A stretch of DNA of 64,000 bases, from contig JAIBBM010000005.1 in NCBI GenBank assembly GCA_019694685.1, positions 62,001 through 126,000 on the forward strand. Reading direction: 5' to 3'. The notes beneath the pieces were generated by a model that was given only the letters and a program-made list of their open reading frames with translations, was not told the DNA's origin and made no database searches. Position 1 is the stretch's first letter. Each line of letters starts with the position of its first letter. This document shows positions 25,188-33,313 of this stretch, piece by piece. Origin of the DNA: Leptospirales bacterium. GTDB lineage: Bacteria; Spirochaetota; Leptospiria; Leptospirales; Leptonemataceae. A program made the translations under genes and the position numbers.

Positions 25188-25694
25188 TTGTTGGACAATA
25201 TCAAAGGCAAGGTGATGCATGTAGGCGTCGCCGAATGGAAGACAGGCAAAGCGCCGGATGCTCTTCGCACCACTCTGGGAAGTTGTGTGGGAATCGTACT
25301 TTACTCAGCGGACAAAAAGATAGGTGGGGTGGCGCACATTCTACTGGGGGACGCTCCCGTAGGTAAGATTGTCCATCGCGGAAAGTACGCTCGCCCTGCT
25401 CTGGAATCTCTCCTGGCAGACCTCGCCAAACTAGATATCAAACCAGGAATGCTCACTGCTAGAATTTTTGGCGGCGGTTCCATGTTCGAAGCGGTCCATT
25501 CCAGGTTTCTTCAGAGCATTGGGCCGGATAATGTGAGAGCCGCAACAGAAGCAGTCAAGGCGCACAATATTCCGGTCGTGGCAGAAGATACGGGCGGAAC
25601 CACAGGCAGAACCATCACGCTCAATCTGGAAGATGGAAGCGTTCTGATGCGCGCAGGCACTAGAGAGAAGTATTTCTATAGAGTGGCGGTGTAA
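25188..25694 (+). CDS. cheD: Chemoreceptor glutamine deamidase CheD
   Basis: CheD converts specific receptor glutamines to glutamates and can bind CheC/CheX. The 168-residue product shows T-L-G-S-C-V-G-I-V-L with the catalytic Cys, then I-G-G-V-A-H-I-L-L with the catalytic His, and a Thr in the usual late position. Two adjacent TTG codons (25188, 25191) could start translation; TGAGGA lies 5 or 8 bases upstream. Two bases separate it from the HDOD gene. The pairing with the chemoreceptor at 22351 makes a chemotaxis neighbourhood. Confidence 0.92.
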   Translation: MLDNIKGKVMHVGVAEWKTGKAPDALRTTLGSCVGIVLYSADKKIGGVAHILLGDAPVGKIVHRGKYARPALESLLADLAKLDIKPGMLTARIFGGGSMFEAVHSRFLQSIGPDNVRAATEAVKAHNIPVVAEDTGGTTGRTITLNLEDGSVLMRAGTREKYFYRVAV

Positions 25695-25696
25695 CC

Positions 25697-26566
25697 ATGG
25701 CAGCAGAAGAAATCAAACGCCAGATCGATGAACAGCTCGCCGATATTTCTCGTCTTCCTGCTATGCCTTCCGTAGTTCAGAAGGTGGTGGTGCTTGCCTC
25801 AGATCCGGATGCGGATGTGCACAAGCTTGCAGATGAAATTTCGAAGGACGCCGGGATTACAGCAGGAGTGATTCGTCTTTCTAATTCTGCGTACTACAGA
25901 CCACAAAGGCCAGTGCGCTCCGTGCAGGAAGCGGTGGTCACTCTTGGTCTTCGCACGGTGAAGAACATTGTACTGGTCGCGGCATCTCACAGCATACTCT
26001 CACAACCTCTGGATGGATATCGATCTGAAGGAAAGGATATCTGGGATCACAGTCTTCTGGTTGCAGAACTCGCAGCACGCATTGCGCGATTGAAACGCAC
26101 GAAGGTACAGCCTGACGTTGCATTTACCGCGGGACTCCTTCATGACATCGGAAAGATCATCCTTTCCCAATACTTTAAGAAACTATACAGAATGGTAGCC
26201 GCGGAAGTGGAAAAGAATCCGGCGGAATCATTTGATTCAGTGGAAAGACGGATCGTCGGATATGATCATGCTGAGATTGGTGGTCGTTTGCTTTCTATCT
26301 GGAAGTTTCCAGCAGAACTTGCGGAAGCGGCGGCACTTCAATACAATCCAGAGAAGGCGGTGGCCAGTCCCGAGCTCACGAGTCTGGTTCATGTGGCCAA
26401 TCACATCGCTCTGGCTGCGGGTGTTGGTGTGGATTCCAGCGGCATGGCAGAGCCTCTCAAGAAACAGGCGCTGGAAATCTTGAGAATCACAGAAGCGGAT
26501 CTGGAGGCGCTCTACGGGGGGCTTCCAGAGCTACTCGGTGAGATGAACGATTTGAGGACAGTGTGA
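25697..26566 (+). CDS. HDOD-domain signalling protein
   Basis: This 289-residue, single-domain HDOD protein covers most of its length, with L-P-A-M-P-S-V-V-Q-K at the start and N-S-A-Y-Y near residue 62. An intact H-D pair lies in G-L-L-H-D-I-G-K-I near residue 152, with Y-D-H-A-E-I-G further on. Most HDOD proteins do not hydrolyse cyclic dinucleotides, but the retained HD-GK motif leaves hydrolase activity possible. It sits between cheD and a shikimate-kinase-like gene, with a TGATG overlap to the latter. This suggests a role in motility or stress signalling. Confidence 0.85.
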   Translation: MAAEEIKRQIDEQLADISRLPAMPSVVQKVVVLASDPDADVHKLADEISKDAGITAGVIRLSNSAYYRPQRPVRSVQEAVVTLGLRTVKNIVLVAASHSILSQPLDGYRSEGKDIWDHSLLVAELAARIARLKRTKVQPDVAFTAGLLHDIGKIILSQYFKKLYRMVAAEVEKNPAESFDSVERRIVGYDHAEIGGRLLSIWKFPAELAEAAALQYNPEKAVASPELTSLVHVANHIALAAGVGVDSSGMAEPLKKQALEILRITEADLEALYGGLPELLGEMNDLRTV

Positions 26567-27105
26567 TGCAGAAGTCGAACATCGCTTTCATTGGTGGAAG
26601 GGGAGCGGGCAAATCCAGGATCTCCAGAAAATTCGGGAAATTGTCGAGCAGGCTTTCTCTTTCTACGGATACACTGGTTTGCTACGAAGCGGGCGGCATT
26701 CCCATTACGAAGATTGTGGAGCGAGAAGGATGGCAGGGTTTCAGAGATCGCGAGTATGCACTCCTCGAGAAGCTCACGGCCATGCAAAATCTGGTTATTG
26801 ATTGCGGGGGCGGAATTCTTGTGGAGGCGCCTGTTTCCCCGGGAGAACCAGAGCAACTGTCAGCCAGAAAAATGAATCTTCTAAAGAATTGCAACGTGGT
26901 ATACGTGAAGCGCGACATGAGCTGGCTCCTCGATCGCGTCAGCGCGGATTTGAATCGTCCGGATCTTCCAGGTGGTTACAGGGAATTGTTAGAGAGAAGG
27001 CTGCCCTGGTATGAGAAAGCAGCCGACTTTGTACTGGATATGCGCGGGATTGAGTCAGATGACGCCATCGCACTTCTTTATAAGAAGTACGGCAAGATCG
27101 AATAA
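26566..27105 (+). CDS. aroK: Shikimate kinase family protein
   Basis: This 179-residue P-loop kinase has Walker A G-G-R-G-A-G-K-S near residue 11 and S-T-D at the Mg/shikimate site. G-W-Q-G-F-R-D-R-E carries the shikimate-binding Arg, and C-G-G-G is the glycine cluster. A lid Arg in N-R-P-D-L and a late R-L-P-W-Y-E complete the set. All key residues of AroK are present, so conversion of shikimate to shikimate-3-phosphate is likely, though the sequence is divergent. ATG 26566 is chosen: GAGGA is 7 bases upstream and it overlaps the HDOD stop (TGATG). A GTG directly before it is less likely. Its context among signalling genes is odd for an aromatic-pathway enzyme. Confidence 0.78.
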   Translation: MQKSNIAFIGGRGAGKSRISRKFGKLSSRLSLSTDTLVCYEAGGIPITKIVEREGWQGFRDREYALLEKLTAMQNLVIDCGGGILVEAPVSPGEPEQLSARKMNLLKNCNVVYVKRDMSWLLDRVSADLNRPDLPGGYRELLERRLPWYEKAADFVLDMRGIESDDAIALLYKKYGKIE

Positions 27106-27107
27106 CG

Positions 27108-27482
27108 TTAGGCCTCTTCGTCCAGGTCCTTTACCTCCACATCAATATGAGCGTGGAGGAATCCGCACAAGAGCAGAATTCTGGGGGAGAGGGTGATGGG
27201 CAGACTCATTTCCTGGGGTTTTTCAAGGAAGCAATAGAATTCTAGTCGGTGATCTTCTGCGAGTTTTCGCAGCGTTAATCTTTTTGGCAGCAGCCGCAGG
27301 AGTAGTTCGTGGAAGTGCTCCTCCGTTGTTTCCGTGGCACCCAGAGTGGAGTTGATTTGCCAGATTCTATCTCTGCCGTCGTCATAAACACGATCTGGTT
27401 CTATTCCCAGATCGCGCGTGATGAGTTCCGGCACGATGCTCCCACGGATCGTAAAGATCGCCCAGCTTCTGACTCGCGACAC
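27108..27482 (-). CDS. DUF4279-like protein
   Basis: This 124-residue cytosolic protein opens with W-A-I-F-T-I-R-G-S-I-V-P-E-L-I-T-R-D-L-G-I-E-P-D, the pattern of DUF4279 proteins (a beta strand then the L-x-I/L-x-P-x helix turn). The rest alternates helices and strands. DUF4279 is often linked to polymorphic-toxin immunity, but no toxin gene is adjacent here. It begins with GTG 27482; no good Shine-Dalgarno is seen. It is convergent with the shikimate-kinase gene (2-base gap) and divergent from the FGE-like lipoprotein across 44 bases, so promoters must overlap. Confidence 0.6.
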   Translation of the reverse strand: MSRVRSWAIFTIRGSIVPELITRDLGIEPDRVYDDGRDRIWQINSTLGATETTEEHFHELLLRLLPKRLTLRKLAEDHRLEFYCFLEKPQEMSLPITLSPRILLLCGFLHAHIDVEVKDLDEEA

Positions 27483-27526
27483 GGTTCGGTTATTTGTTTA
27501 CACTCAAACTTCACAAGCATTTTAGC

Positions 27527-28360
27527 ATGATGCGCCTTTTTACATGTATGATTTTGATTCTATTTGGCTGCACTCCTGCCGCGTTTAAACAGGATCCCTG
27601 CGCTGCTCTGCATCCTCCGGCGGGAATGGTCTGCATTCCGGGTGCGAAGTTCATACGCGGTTCGAATCTACCTTCCAAAGATGAAGACACAGGCAAGATG
27701 GTCACCGACGAAGCGCCTGAAGAAGTAGTGGAGGTGAGCACCATTTTCATGGACATCTATGAAGTCACTTTTTCCGATTTTCAGAAATGCATTGCGGCCG
27801 GTAAATGTCGTGCGGCCCATCCAAATTACACAGGCTATAGCAATCCCAGGATGCCCATGCTCGGAGTGAACTGGTTTGATTCGCGCGACTATTGCGCTTT
27901 TGTAGGAAAGCGTCTACCCACGGAAGCAGAGTGGGAACATGCAGCGCGAGGAGATGCTGGAGAAATTTTTCCATGGGGAAACGAGCCGGCAACATGCGCG
28001 CGAGCGATCATTCAAGAAAATGGAAAGAAAGGATGCGGGCCTGGCACCACGGTGGATGTGGGATCAAGACCCGCTTATCGCTACGGACTCTACGACATGG
28101 CCGGCAATTCGTGGGAATGGGTCAATGACTGGTATTCACCCGGTTATGCGAAGTGTGGAGACGATTGCCGTGGAAAAGATCCAAAAGGTCCGTGCAAGGG
28201 CGCAGACGTGTGTCCTGGATTTCCGGAGAAGATTGTGAAGGGAGGATCCTGGTGGTGGGATGCGGAATACGCGCGTAGCTCCAATCGGAGACCTCACTTT
28301 CCTGCTAACAAGCCGTTTCATCACTTTGGATTTCGATGCGCTGCCTCTGCAGAACGTTAG
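27527..28360 (+). CDS. FGE-sulfatase (SUMF1)-domain lipoprotein
   Basis: This 277-residue protein has a lipoprotein signal ending L-I-L-F-G-C. Residues about 30-277 are an FGE-sulfatase domain (PF03781): M-V-C-I-P-G-A near the start, V-N-W-F-D-S-R-D-Y-C with K-R-L-P-T-E-A-E-W-E, and M-A-G-N-S-W-E-W-V-N-D-W-Y. The end has K-G-G-S-W-W-W-D and F-G-F-R-C-A. True formylglycine-generating enzymes need a specific Cys pair; no sulfatase is nearby, so a C-type-lectin-like binding role is as likely. The 27527 start is chosen for the signal peptide; an upstream TTG at 27494 would add a polar head. It is convergent with the phosphatase gene. Confidence 0.82.
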   Translation: MMRLFTCMILILFGCTPAAFKQDPCAALHPPAGMVCIPGAKFIRGSNLPSKDEDTGKMVTDEAPEEVVEVSTIFMDIYEVTFSDFQKCIAAGKCRAAHPNYTGYSNPRMPMLGVNWFDSRDYCAFVGKRLPTEAEWEHAARGDAGEIFPWGNEPATCARAIIQENGKKGCGPGTTVDVGSRPAYRYGLYDMAGNSWEWVNDWYSPGYAKCGDDCRGKDPKGPCKGADVCPGFPEKIVKGGSWWWDAEYARSSNRRPHFPANKPFHHFGFRCAASAER

Positions 28361-28394
28361 ACGATCTTGAATAAGCTTGAAAATATTCTAGAAG

Positions 28395-30296
28395 TTAATC
28401 CGCACCGGGCGCATCGTCTTCGGTGTGCTGATTCATCGCTCGCAACTTGTCTCTGATTTTACCCAGAAGGAAATGGCCCGGGTTGGTATGCTCAAAGTAT
28501 TCAAATAGTTTGCGGGCTTCTTCCACCTGATTGAGCTTCAACAAAACCATGGTCTGATTGTACAAAACGGATGGGTTTTCCCATCGTAGACCCAGAGCCC
28601 GTTTGAATTGCTCGGACGCAGCTTCCAGGTTGCCCAGTCTGTAGTAGCAATATCCTTTGATCCTGTAAGAATCAGCGTTGTAGGGTTTAAGGCCGTTGTA
28701 TTGCCTGAGATACTCAAGAGCTTCTTCGTATTTGCCTTCAAGCGCCAGATACTTCCCGAGCAAGAAGAGAGCGGCTGTTTGTCTTGGGAAAATGGAAATT
28801 GCTTTTTTGAGAAGAGTGCAGGCGTGCGTAACGTCTCCTGAATGAAACGCTCTTCGCGCATGCATGACTGTTTCATCAAACTCGCTCAGCCTTTCGCTGA
28901 GCATGGCAGTGATGAGAGTCAGGTCATCTTTCTGGTCTGTACCGCGTATGAACCGATTGTACATTCCCATGATGTGTTCAGAACTTCTTTGCACATCCAT
29001 CCCTTCTGTTTCCAGAATTGTATCTATGAGTTTGTCTTCTCCCAGGCTCTCTCCCTGCACATTCGTTGCTTCAATGAGACCATCTGAAAAAATGAAAAGC
29101 TTATCTCCCGGTTCCAGGTACGTCTGGTAGTCCATGTAAGATCTGCCTGCATCCGGAAACATTCCAAGAAGAGTTCCGTGACCGGGTAATTGTTCAATGT
29201 GTCGCGTCTTCGCGCGAAATAGAATTGGGTTGGGGAAGGCGGCCACAGAATACGTGATCCCGTAGTTGTTGTCCACGATCATATAAAAACCAGTGAGATA
29301 GCCTTCCCCCCTTACGAAGTTTAGCATATCCATGTTCACGCTTTCTAGTACCTGTGCTGGCGAATCCAGGCGATTGTTTGAAAAAGAGAACTTTGCAATC
29401 GCGCTGATGAGAGCGGCCGGCACTCCATGTCCGGAAACATCTCCAGCCACCATTCCAAAGCGTGTGGACCCCAGGTAGAAATAGTCGTAGAAGTCGCCGG
29501 AAACTTCCGAAAAAGGAAAAAACTTAACCCAGAACTGAAGACCGTTCCAGTCAGGAACTCTCTGCGGAACAAAACCTTTCTGGATGCTTCGAGCCATGTC
29601 CAGTTCGCGCTTGTTGACCAGGATCTTTTTCTCCAGTTCCCGGTTGGCCATGTTTAGATATTCTACTGCAGTCTGTAAGTCACGATTGTCGCTGAGTACT
29701 CTGGCCGATTCTTTGAGTACCTGCTGTGCATACACGTCGTATGTGATCTTGACCCCTTCGCGCAACAGCTCATCGGGCAAAATCAGGCGAGTGAACCCCT
29801 CGCCGTCTGTGATCTGCGCATCCTGCACTGCAAGAGTTGTCATCAAACCCTGGATGAGCCCTTTTAAGAAATGGACGTCTGGTTTTTCTGCCGGGGGATC
29901 CGTTTTGATTTCAAAAGTATGAAACTCAGGCCGCTCAACGTAGACTCTGTATCTGGTCGTGAACACTGCCGCAAAGGACGGAATTCTGAATACTACATCT
30001 GTAATGCCACATTCTTTAGGAAGCGAGTTTACAGTCTGCGAGAGCGCGGTGACCACACAATCTCGCCCGGTTTGTTCTAGAAGCCCGAATTGCGCATAAC
30101 GTTCTAGAATTGGATCGAGCAGCCGCGATTCTTCTTTCGCACTTCTCCAGGGTTGCGTATCGTAGTTGACCGCAAGGTCACGAAGGTCTGCCGGGAGACT
30201 GGCGATGAAGTTGCTCAACTCTTCGTGACTGACTTTCTCTGCCAGGAGGTCCATGAAGCGCCGCAAGCGGATGGAATTTACAGTGCCGGTCTTCAA
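28395..30296 (-). CDS. SpoIIE-type PP2C phosphatase with C-terminal TPRs
   Basis: This 633-residue cytosolic protein has an N-terminal domain of about 200 residues without known motif, followed by a short coiled coil. A SpoIIE/PPM phosphatase domain (about 225-445) follows, with the metal motifs G-D-F-Y-D, V-A-G-D-V-S-G-H-G, F-S-D-G-L and K-D-D-L-T. Three TPRs (about 475-610) close the protein and likely bind a partner. SpoIIE phosphatases dephosphorylate anti-sigma-factor antagonists (STAS proteins), so this could control a partner-switching sigma factor; none is in the window. It is preceded on the same strand by the amidotransferase-like gene, 42 bases away. Confidence 0.88.
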   Translation of the reverse strand: MKTGTVNSIRLRRFMDLLAEKVSHEELSNFIASLPADLRDLAVNYDTQPWRSAKEESRLLDPILERYAQFGLLEQTGRDCVVTALSQTVNSLPKECGITDVVFRIPSFAAVFTTRYRVYVERPEFHTFEIKTDPPAEKPDVHFLKGLIQGLMTTLAVQDAQITDGEGFTRLILPDELLREGVKITYDVYAQQVLKESARVLSDNRDLQTAVEYLNMANRELEKKILVNKRELDMARSIQKGFVPQRVPDWNGLQFWVKFFPFSEVSGDFYDYFYLGSTRFGMVAGDVSGHGVPAALISAIAKFSFSNNRLDSPAQVLESVNMDMLNFVRGEGYLTGFYMIVDNNYGITYSVAAFPNPILFRAKTRHIEQLPGHGTLLGMFPDAGRSYMDYQTYLEPGDKLFIFSDGLIEATNVQGESLGEDKLIDTILETEGMDVQRSSEHIMGMYNRFIRGTDQKDDLTLITAMLSERLSEFDETVMHARRAFHSGDVTHACTLLKKAISIFPRQTAALFLLGKYLALEGKYEEALEYLRQYNGLKPYNADSYRIKGYCYYRLGNLEAASEQFKRALGLRWENPSVLYNQTMVLLKLNQVEEARKLFEYFEHTNPGHFLLGKIRDKLRAMNQHTEDDAPGAD

Positions 30297-30338
30297 CGCC
30301 CACAGGATGTATGGTGGTGGGTTTGAGGAAAGACTTTT

Positions 30339-31055
30339 TTAGGATCGACAGGCTTTCACGAAGCAGTCGAAGAGTCTTTGTTGAGTCGGGTCTGTTCCCG
30401 CGCTCATTTCCGGATGCCATTGCACTGCATTCATCCATGCATGTCCGGGAAGCTCCACGGCCTCAATGATACCGTCAGATGACTTCGCGGTGACGCGAAG
30501 AGGCCCGGGATCGCGAATTGCCTGGTGGTGCCAGGAGATTACGGTGCACGATGTGGCTTCGAGTGCAAGAGCGAGAATAGAATTCGGCGTTATGTCTACC
30601 TTGTGTGGTTTTCCTTCTTTCATGTCCGGATCACGATGCACAATGCTCTCGTCAGTTTCATCCGGAATATGCTCTATGAGAGTTCCGCCGAGGGCTACAC
30701 AGAGTACCTGGATTCCGCGGCAAATCGGCAGACAGGGACGTCTTCCTCTGGCTGCAACGCGCGCGAGTTCGATTTCGAATTCGTCTCTTTCTTTGCTTAC
30801 TCCGTAAATCGCAGAATGAGCCCGGCCGCCGTAGTAAGATGGATCTATGTCTCCTCCACCTGACAGGATCAGGCCGTCCAGGCGTTCGTAGATCTCCGCT
30901 GGATTTCCGACTGGCGGAACAAGAACAGGAATGCCTCCGGCCCGAATGATTGCATCTACATATTCAAAAGACTGTCCGTACTTTTCATCTGCAACGGGCT
31001 TCGTTGTAATTCCGATCAAAGGTCTCCACAATTTCGATTGATCCTCCGGGCCCAT
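30339..31055 (-). CDS. Gamma-glutamyl-gamma-aminobutyrate hydrolase family protein (class I GATase-like, peptidase C26)
   Basis: This 238-residue hydrolase of the PuuD/GGH type has R-P-L-I-G-I-T-T at the start and L-I-L-S-G-G-G-D-I-D-P. The nucleophile Cys is in P-I-C-R-G-I-Q near residue 114, and the His-Glu pair in V-Q-W-H-P-E. Members cleave gamma-glutamyl amides such as gamma-Glu-GABA, or folylpoly-gamma-glutamate. A second family member lies at 43325. Start: ATG 31055 has no Shine-Dalgarno; GGAGGA inside the frame lies 10 bases before TTG 31031, which would give MWRPLIGITT and may be the true start. The gene is divergent from the endonuclease-fold gene. Confidence 0.87.
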   Translation of the reverse strand: MGPEDQSKLWRPLIGITTKPVADEKYGQSFEYVDAIIRAGGIPVLVPPVGNPAEIYERLDGLILSGGGDIDPSYYGGRAHSAIYGVSKERDEFEIELARVAARGRRPCLPICRGIQVLCVALGGTLIEHIPDETDESIVHRDPDMKEGKPHKVDITPNSILALALEATSCTVISWHHQAIRDPGPLRVTAKSSDGIIEAVELPGHAWMNAVQWHPEMSAGTDPTQQRLFDCFVKACRS

Positions 31056-31070
31056 CCAGGATCATTTCGC

Positions 31071-32078
31071 GTGCGCCTTTGCATACTTGATTTCAACGTA
31101 TGGTCCGGTCTTACTTACCAGGGAATGTTTCATATGCAAACGTATGGAGACCTGGACTTCAGGCACAGGCGTCGCCATTCCATGATCGAACAAATTCGAA
31201 CATTGAATCCGGACGTTGTTTGCTTGCACGAACTCAATCCAGTTCCATCGGAAGCGGCCTTCATTGCGAAGGCTCTGGATATGGATGTATTCTGGCACAT
31301 TCACCTGGCAGGCATTCGTCTTGGTCCAATCGGGATGCCGTGGAATTTGTATGAAGGAGATGCGATCTTCGCACGCAAGTCACTCGGACTGAAAGCTCTG
31401 GGAAGACGGAAGCTGAGCGGTGGTCTGGTAACCCGTTATGCGAGCTTCAACGCGCAGGATGCAACTCAGATCCTGGCGGCCCAGATTCAGTGCGAGGATC
31501 GCGTGGTTCCGATCTTTACCACTCACTGGCACGCAGGAGTCACTCCGGGTCCTGATATAGAGGATCGCGCGAAGAGAATAGAGAAAGAGGAAGGAGTGGA
31601 GCCTGCGAAAATCCAGAAGGCCCTGGAAATGATGCGAGGTAATGCAGGAATTCGCCTCAAGGAAGCGGCGTGGACGGTTGATTTTGTGGATCGCACTCTG
31701 GAGCGTACCCAGGCGGAAAACCCATTTGCAATTCTATCCGGTGATTTCAATGCGAATCCAGGAACGCCGGAAATTCGGCACTTGCTGGACCATGGTTTTG
31801 CGGATGCGTATTCTGCGAAGCATGACGATCTGGGTCCGACGTGGGACTATGCTCAGAACGATCATCACAAGACCTTCTATTCGGACTATGACCCTGATCT
31901 ATATCTGCGTTTGAATTATACGAGGCTGAAGATTCCTCATCGTCTCGATTACATCTTCTATCGACCTTCGCCCACAACCACGTTACTGCGATGCGAAATC
32001 GCAATGAAGGACAGGATCGCTGGTGTCCAGGCCAGCGATCACTTTGGAGTACTTGCTGAGTTTTCTCTGGATGGATGA
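31071..32078 (+). CDS. Endonuclease/exonuclease/phosphatase-fold enzyme, sphingomyelinase-like
   Basis: This 335-residue protein of the EEP (DNase I-like) superfamily has L-D-F-N-V-W-S-G at the start and L-H-E-L-N with the metal Glu. It also has T-T-H-W-H, L-S-G-D-F-N-A-N-P, R-L-D-Y-I-F and a final A-S-D-H-F-G-V. It hydrolyses a phosphodiester; nucleic acid, inositol phosphate and sphingomyelin are all possible. No signal peptide is seen, which argues against a secreted sphingomyelinase. GTG 31071 is chosen because AGGA lies about 10 bases upstream and the domain starts there. A TTG at 31038 would overlap the divergent hydrolase gene. Confidence 0.82.
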   Translation: MRLCILDFNVWSGLTYQGMFHMQTYGDLDFRHRRRHSMIEQIRTLNPDVVCLHELNPVPSEAAFIAKALDMDVFWHIHLAGIRLGPIGMPWNLYEGDAIFARKSLGLKALGRRKLSGGLVTRYASFNAQDATQILAAQIQCEDRVVPIFTTHWHAGVTPGPDIEDRAKRIEKEEGVEPAKIQKALEMMRGNAGIRLKEAAWTVDFVDRTLERTQAENPFAILSGDFNANPGTPEIRHLLDHGFADAYSAKHDDLGPTWDYAQNDHHKTFYSDYDPDLYLRLNYTRLKIPHRLDYIFYRPSPTTTLLRCEIAMKDRIAGVQASDHFGVLAEFSLDG

Positions 32079-32081
32079 ACT

Positions 32082-33107
32082 TTAGAATTCTTTCACCACA
32101 TTGGCTTCGCAGGTGAACTTATCTTTGCCGGCGGATTTGCATCCAGAAAAGTCTTTGTCTGGAAGGTTCACCTGCAGCCTTGCGTCCGTAGATTTGTAAG
32201 TAACGGTAAAGGACTTGTTGTTGGACGGAACATTGAGGCTTTCAAAAATCAATTCCACCTGGCCGCTTGAATCCTGTTGATTGCCTGAAATCCATTTCGA
32301 ATCAATGAGGCCCATAGTCTGGATCTTCTCATACTCCAGAACCTGTACTTTGATTCTCTCTGCGAAATTCCTTCCGCCGATTTCGCGGCCCTCCAGAAGA
32401 CTTGCGATGGGTCCAAGAATAGGAACGGTGCACGTCACGTGGCGCGGGCGTTTGGGATCTCCTTCACACGAGTGTGCGTTGCTGGAAACTCTGTATGTCA
32501 TGGACGCATTCACCTCATACGAACATGTAACGCGTGCACGGTCAGGTGAAATGTCCATCGATCTGAATTTAGCATCACCACCGATTCCATTTGGCTGTTG
32601 TGATGTGCTGAAAGAGGAAGGGCAAAATCCTGTAAAAGTGGTATTGTCGAGCTGGAAATTACCGTTGTTGCAGCGCTGGATCTTTCCTTTGTCTCTGATG
32701 CGCGCACCATGAGGGATGTTTACGCCTGACTTGCTACAGTCTTTTCCTGTAGCAGGAAAGACGACCGCCTGAGGCAGCGCGCCGGCTTTAACGGTTCCCA
32801 CGGCCTTGCCTCTCCATTCGATGGTTGCTTCGCTTGCGTCTGCCGGCATTCCAGTGATTTCAAAAGTCAGGCCCGCATGCGCCGGTATAGTTTCTTCTTT
32901 TCTGAAGTTCATTGTACTGCCGTCTTTGGCTTTTACTCTTGCAGTTACTGTTTCTTTTGCCGGCTGGTTGCCTTCATTTGTGAACATCACATAGAGCGCC
33001 CTGACTCCGTACTGGTTGGCGTCAAATTCTGAGCGAACGTATTTTACTCCATCTGCGTACAAAGGCATGCTTAGAAGGCCGAGTGCGGACAGTAAAATGT
33101 GCTTCAT
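32082..33107 (-). CDS. Exported protein with conserved cysteines, unknown
   Basis: This 341-residue protein has a signal peptide (MKHILLSALGLLSMPLYA) and a first beta-rich domain (about 20-110) that reads like an Ig/CARDB-type fold. A Cys-containing middle and C-terminal region follows, with C-S-K-S-G, Q-R-C-N-N-G, F-C-P-S-S, C-S-Y-E, S-C-E-G-D and C-T-V; these probably form disulfides in the periplasm or outside. No family is recognised. AGGAGA lies 6 bases before ATG 33107. A longer frame to 33239 exists but lacks a signal and overlaps the terminator region. It is convergent with the EEP gene and has its own 5' region. Confidence 0.72.
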   Translation of the reverse strand: MKHILLSALGLLSMPLYADGVKYVRSEFDANQYGVRALYVMFTNEGNQPAKETVTARVKAKDGSTMNFRKEETIPAHAGLTFEITGMPADASEATIEWRGKAVGTVKAGALPQAVVFPATGKDCSKSGVNIPHGARIRDKGKIQRCNNGNFQLDNTTFTGFCPSSFSTSQQPNGIGGDAKFRSMDISPDRARVTCSYEVNASMTYRVSSNAHSCEGDPKRPRHVTCTVPILGPIASLLEGREIGGRNFAERIKVQVLEYEKIQTMGLIDSKWISGNQQDSSGQVELIFESLNVPSNNKSFTVTYKSTDARLQVNLPDKDFSGCKSAGKDKFTCEANVVKEF

Positions 33108-33264
33108 ATATTCTCCTACAATGTGGTTAGACGAACAGGTCGGGATGCTGGTAAAAATCTTTTCACCGGCAGAACGGAGATCAAGGATTTTCTGCGCGTT
33201 CTGAGGGTTGCCAGCGCAATATGAAAGGGTCAGTCCCATTTAGGAGGTGGTTCTCTGGCACAAA

Positions 33265-33290
33265 AAAACCACGGATTTCTCCGTGGTTTT
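33265..33290 (-). terminator. Intrinsic terminator of the thiolase gene
   Basis: A 10-base-pair stem (AAAACCACGG / CCGTGGTTTT) with a 6-base loop lies 23 bases beyond the thiolase stop at 33314. On the minus strand it is followed by TTT and GTG, after a run giving seven T residues in all. It isolates the thiolase from the exported protein gene downstream. Confidence 0.88.
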
Positions 33291-33313
33291 GCGTTTGTCT
33301 GATGAAAATCGAA

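Noticed and set aside
27108-27482. DUF4279 gene as an immunity gene of a toxin system
   Set aside because: No toxin-like or polymorphic-toxin gene lies next to it.
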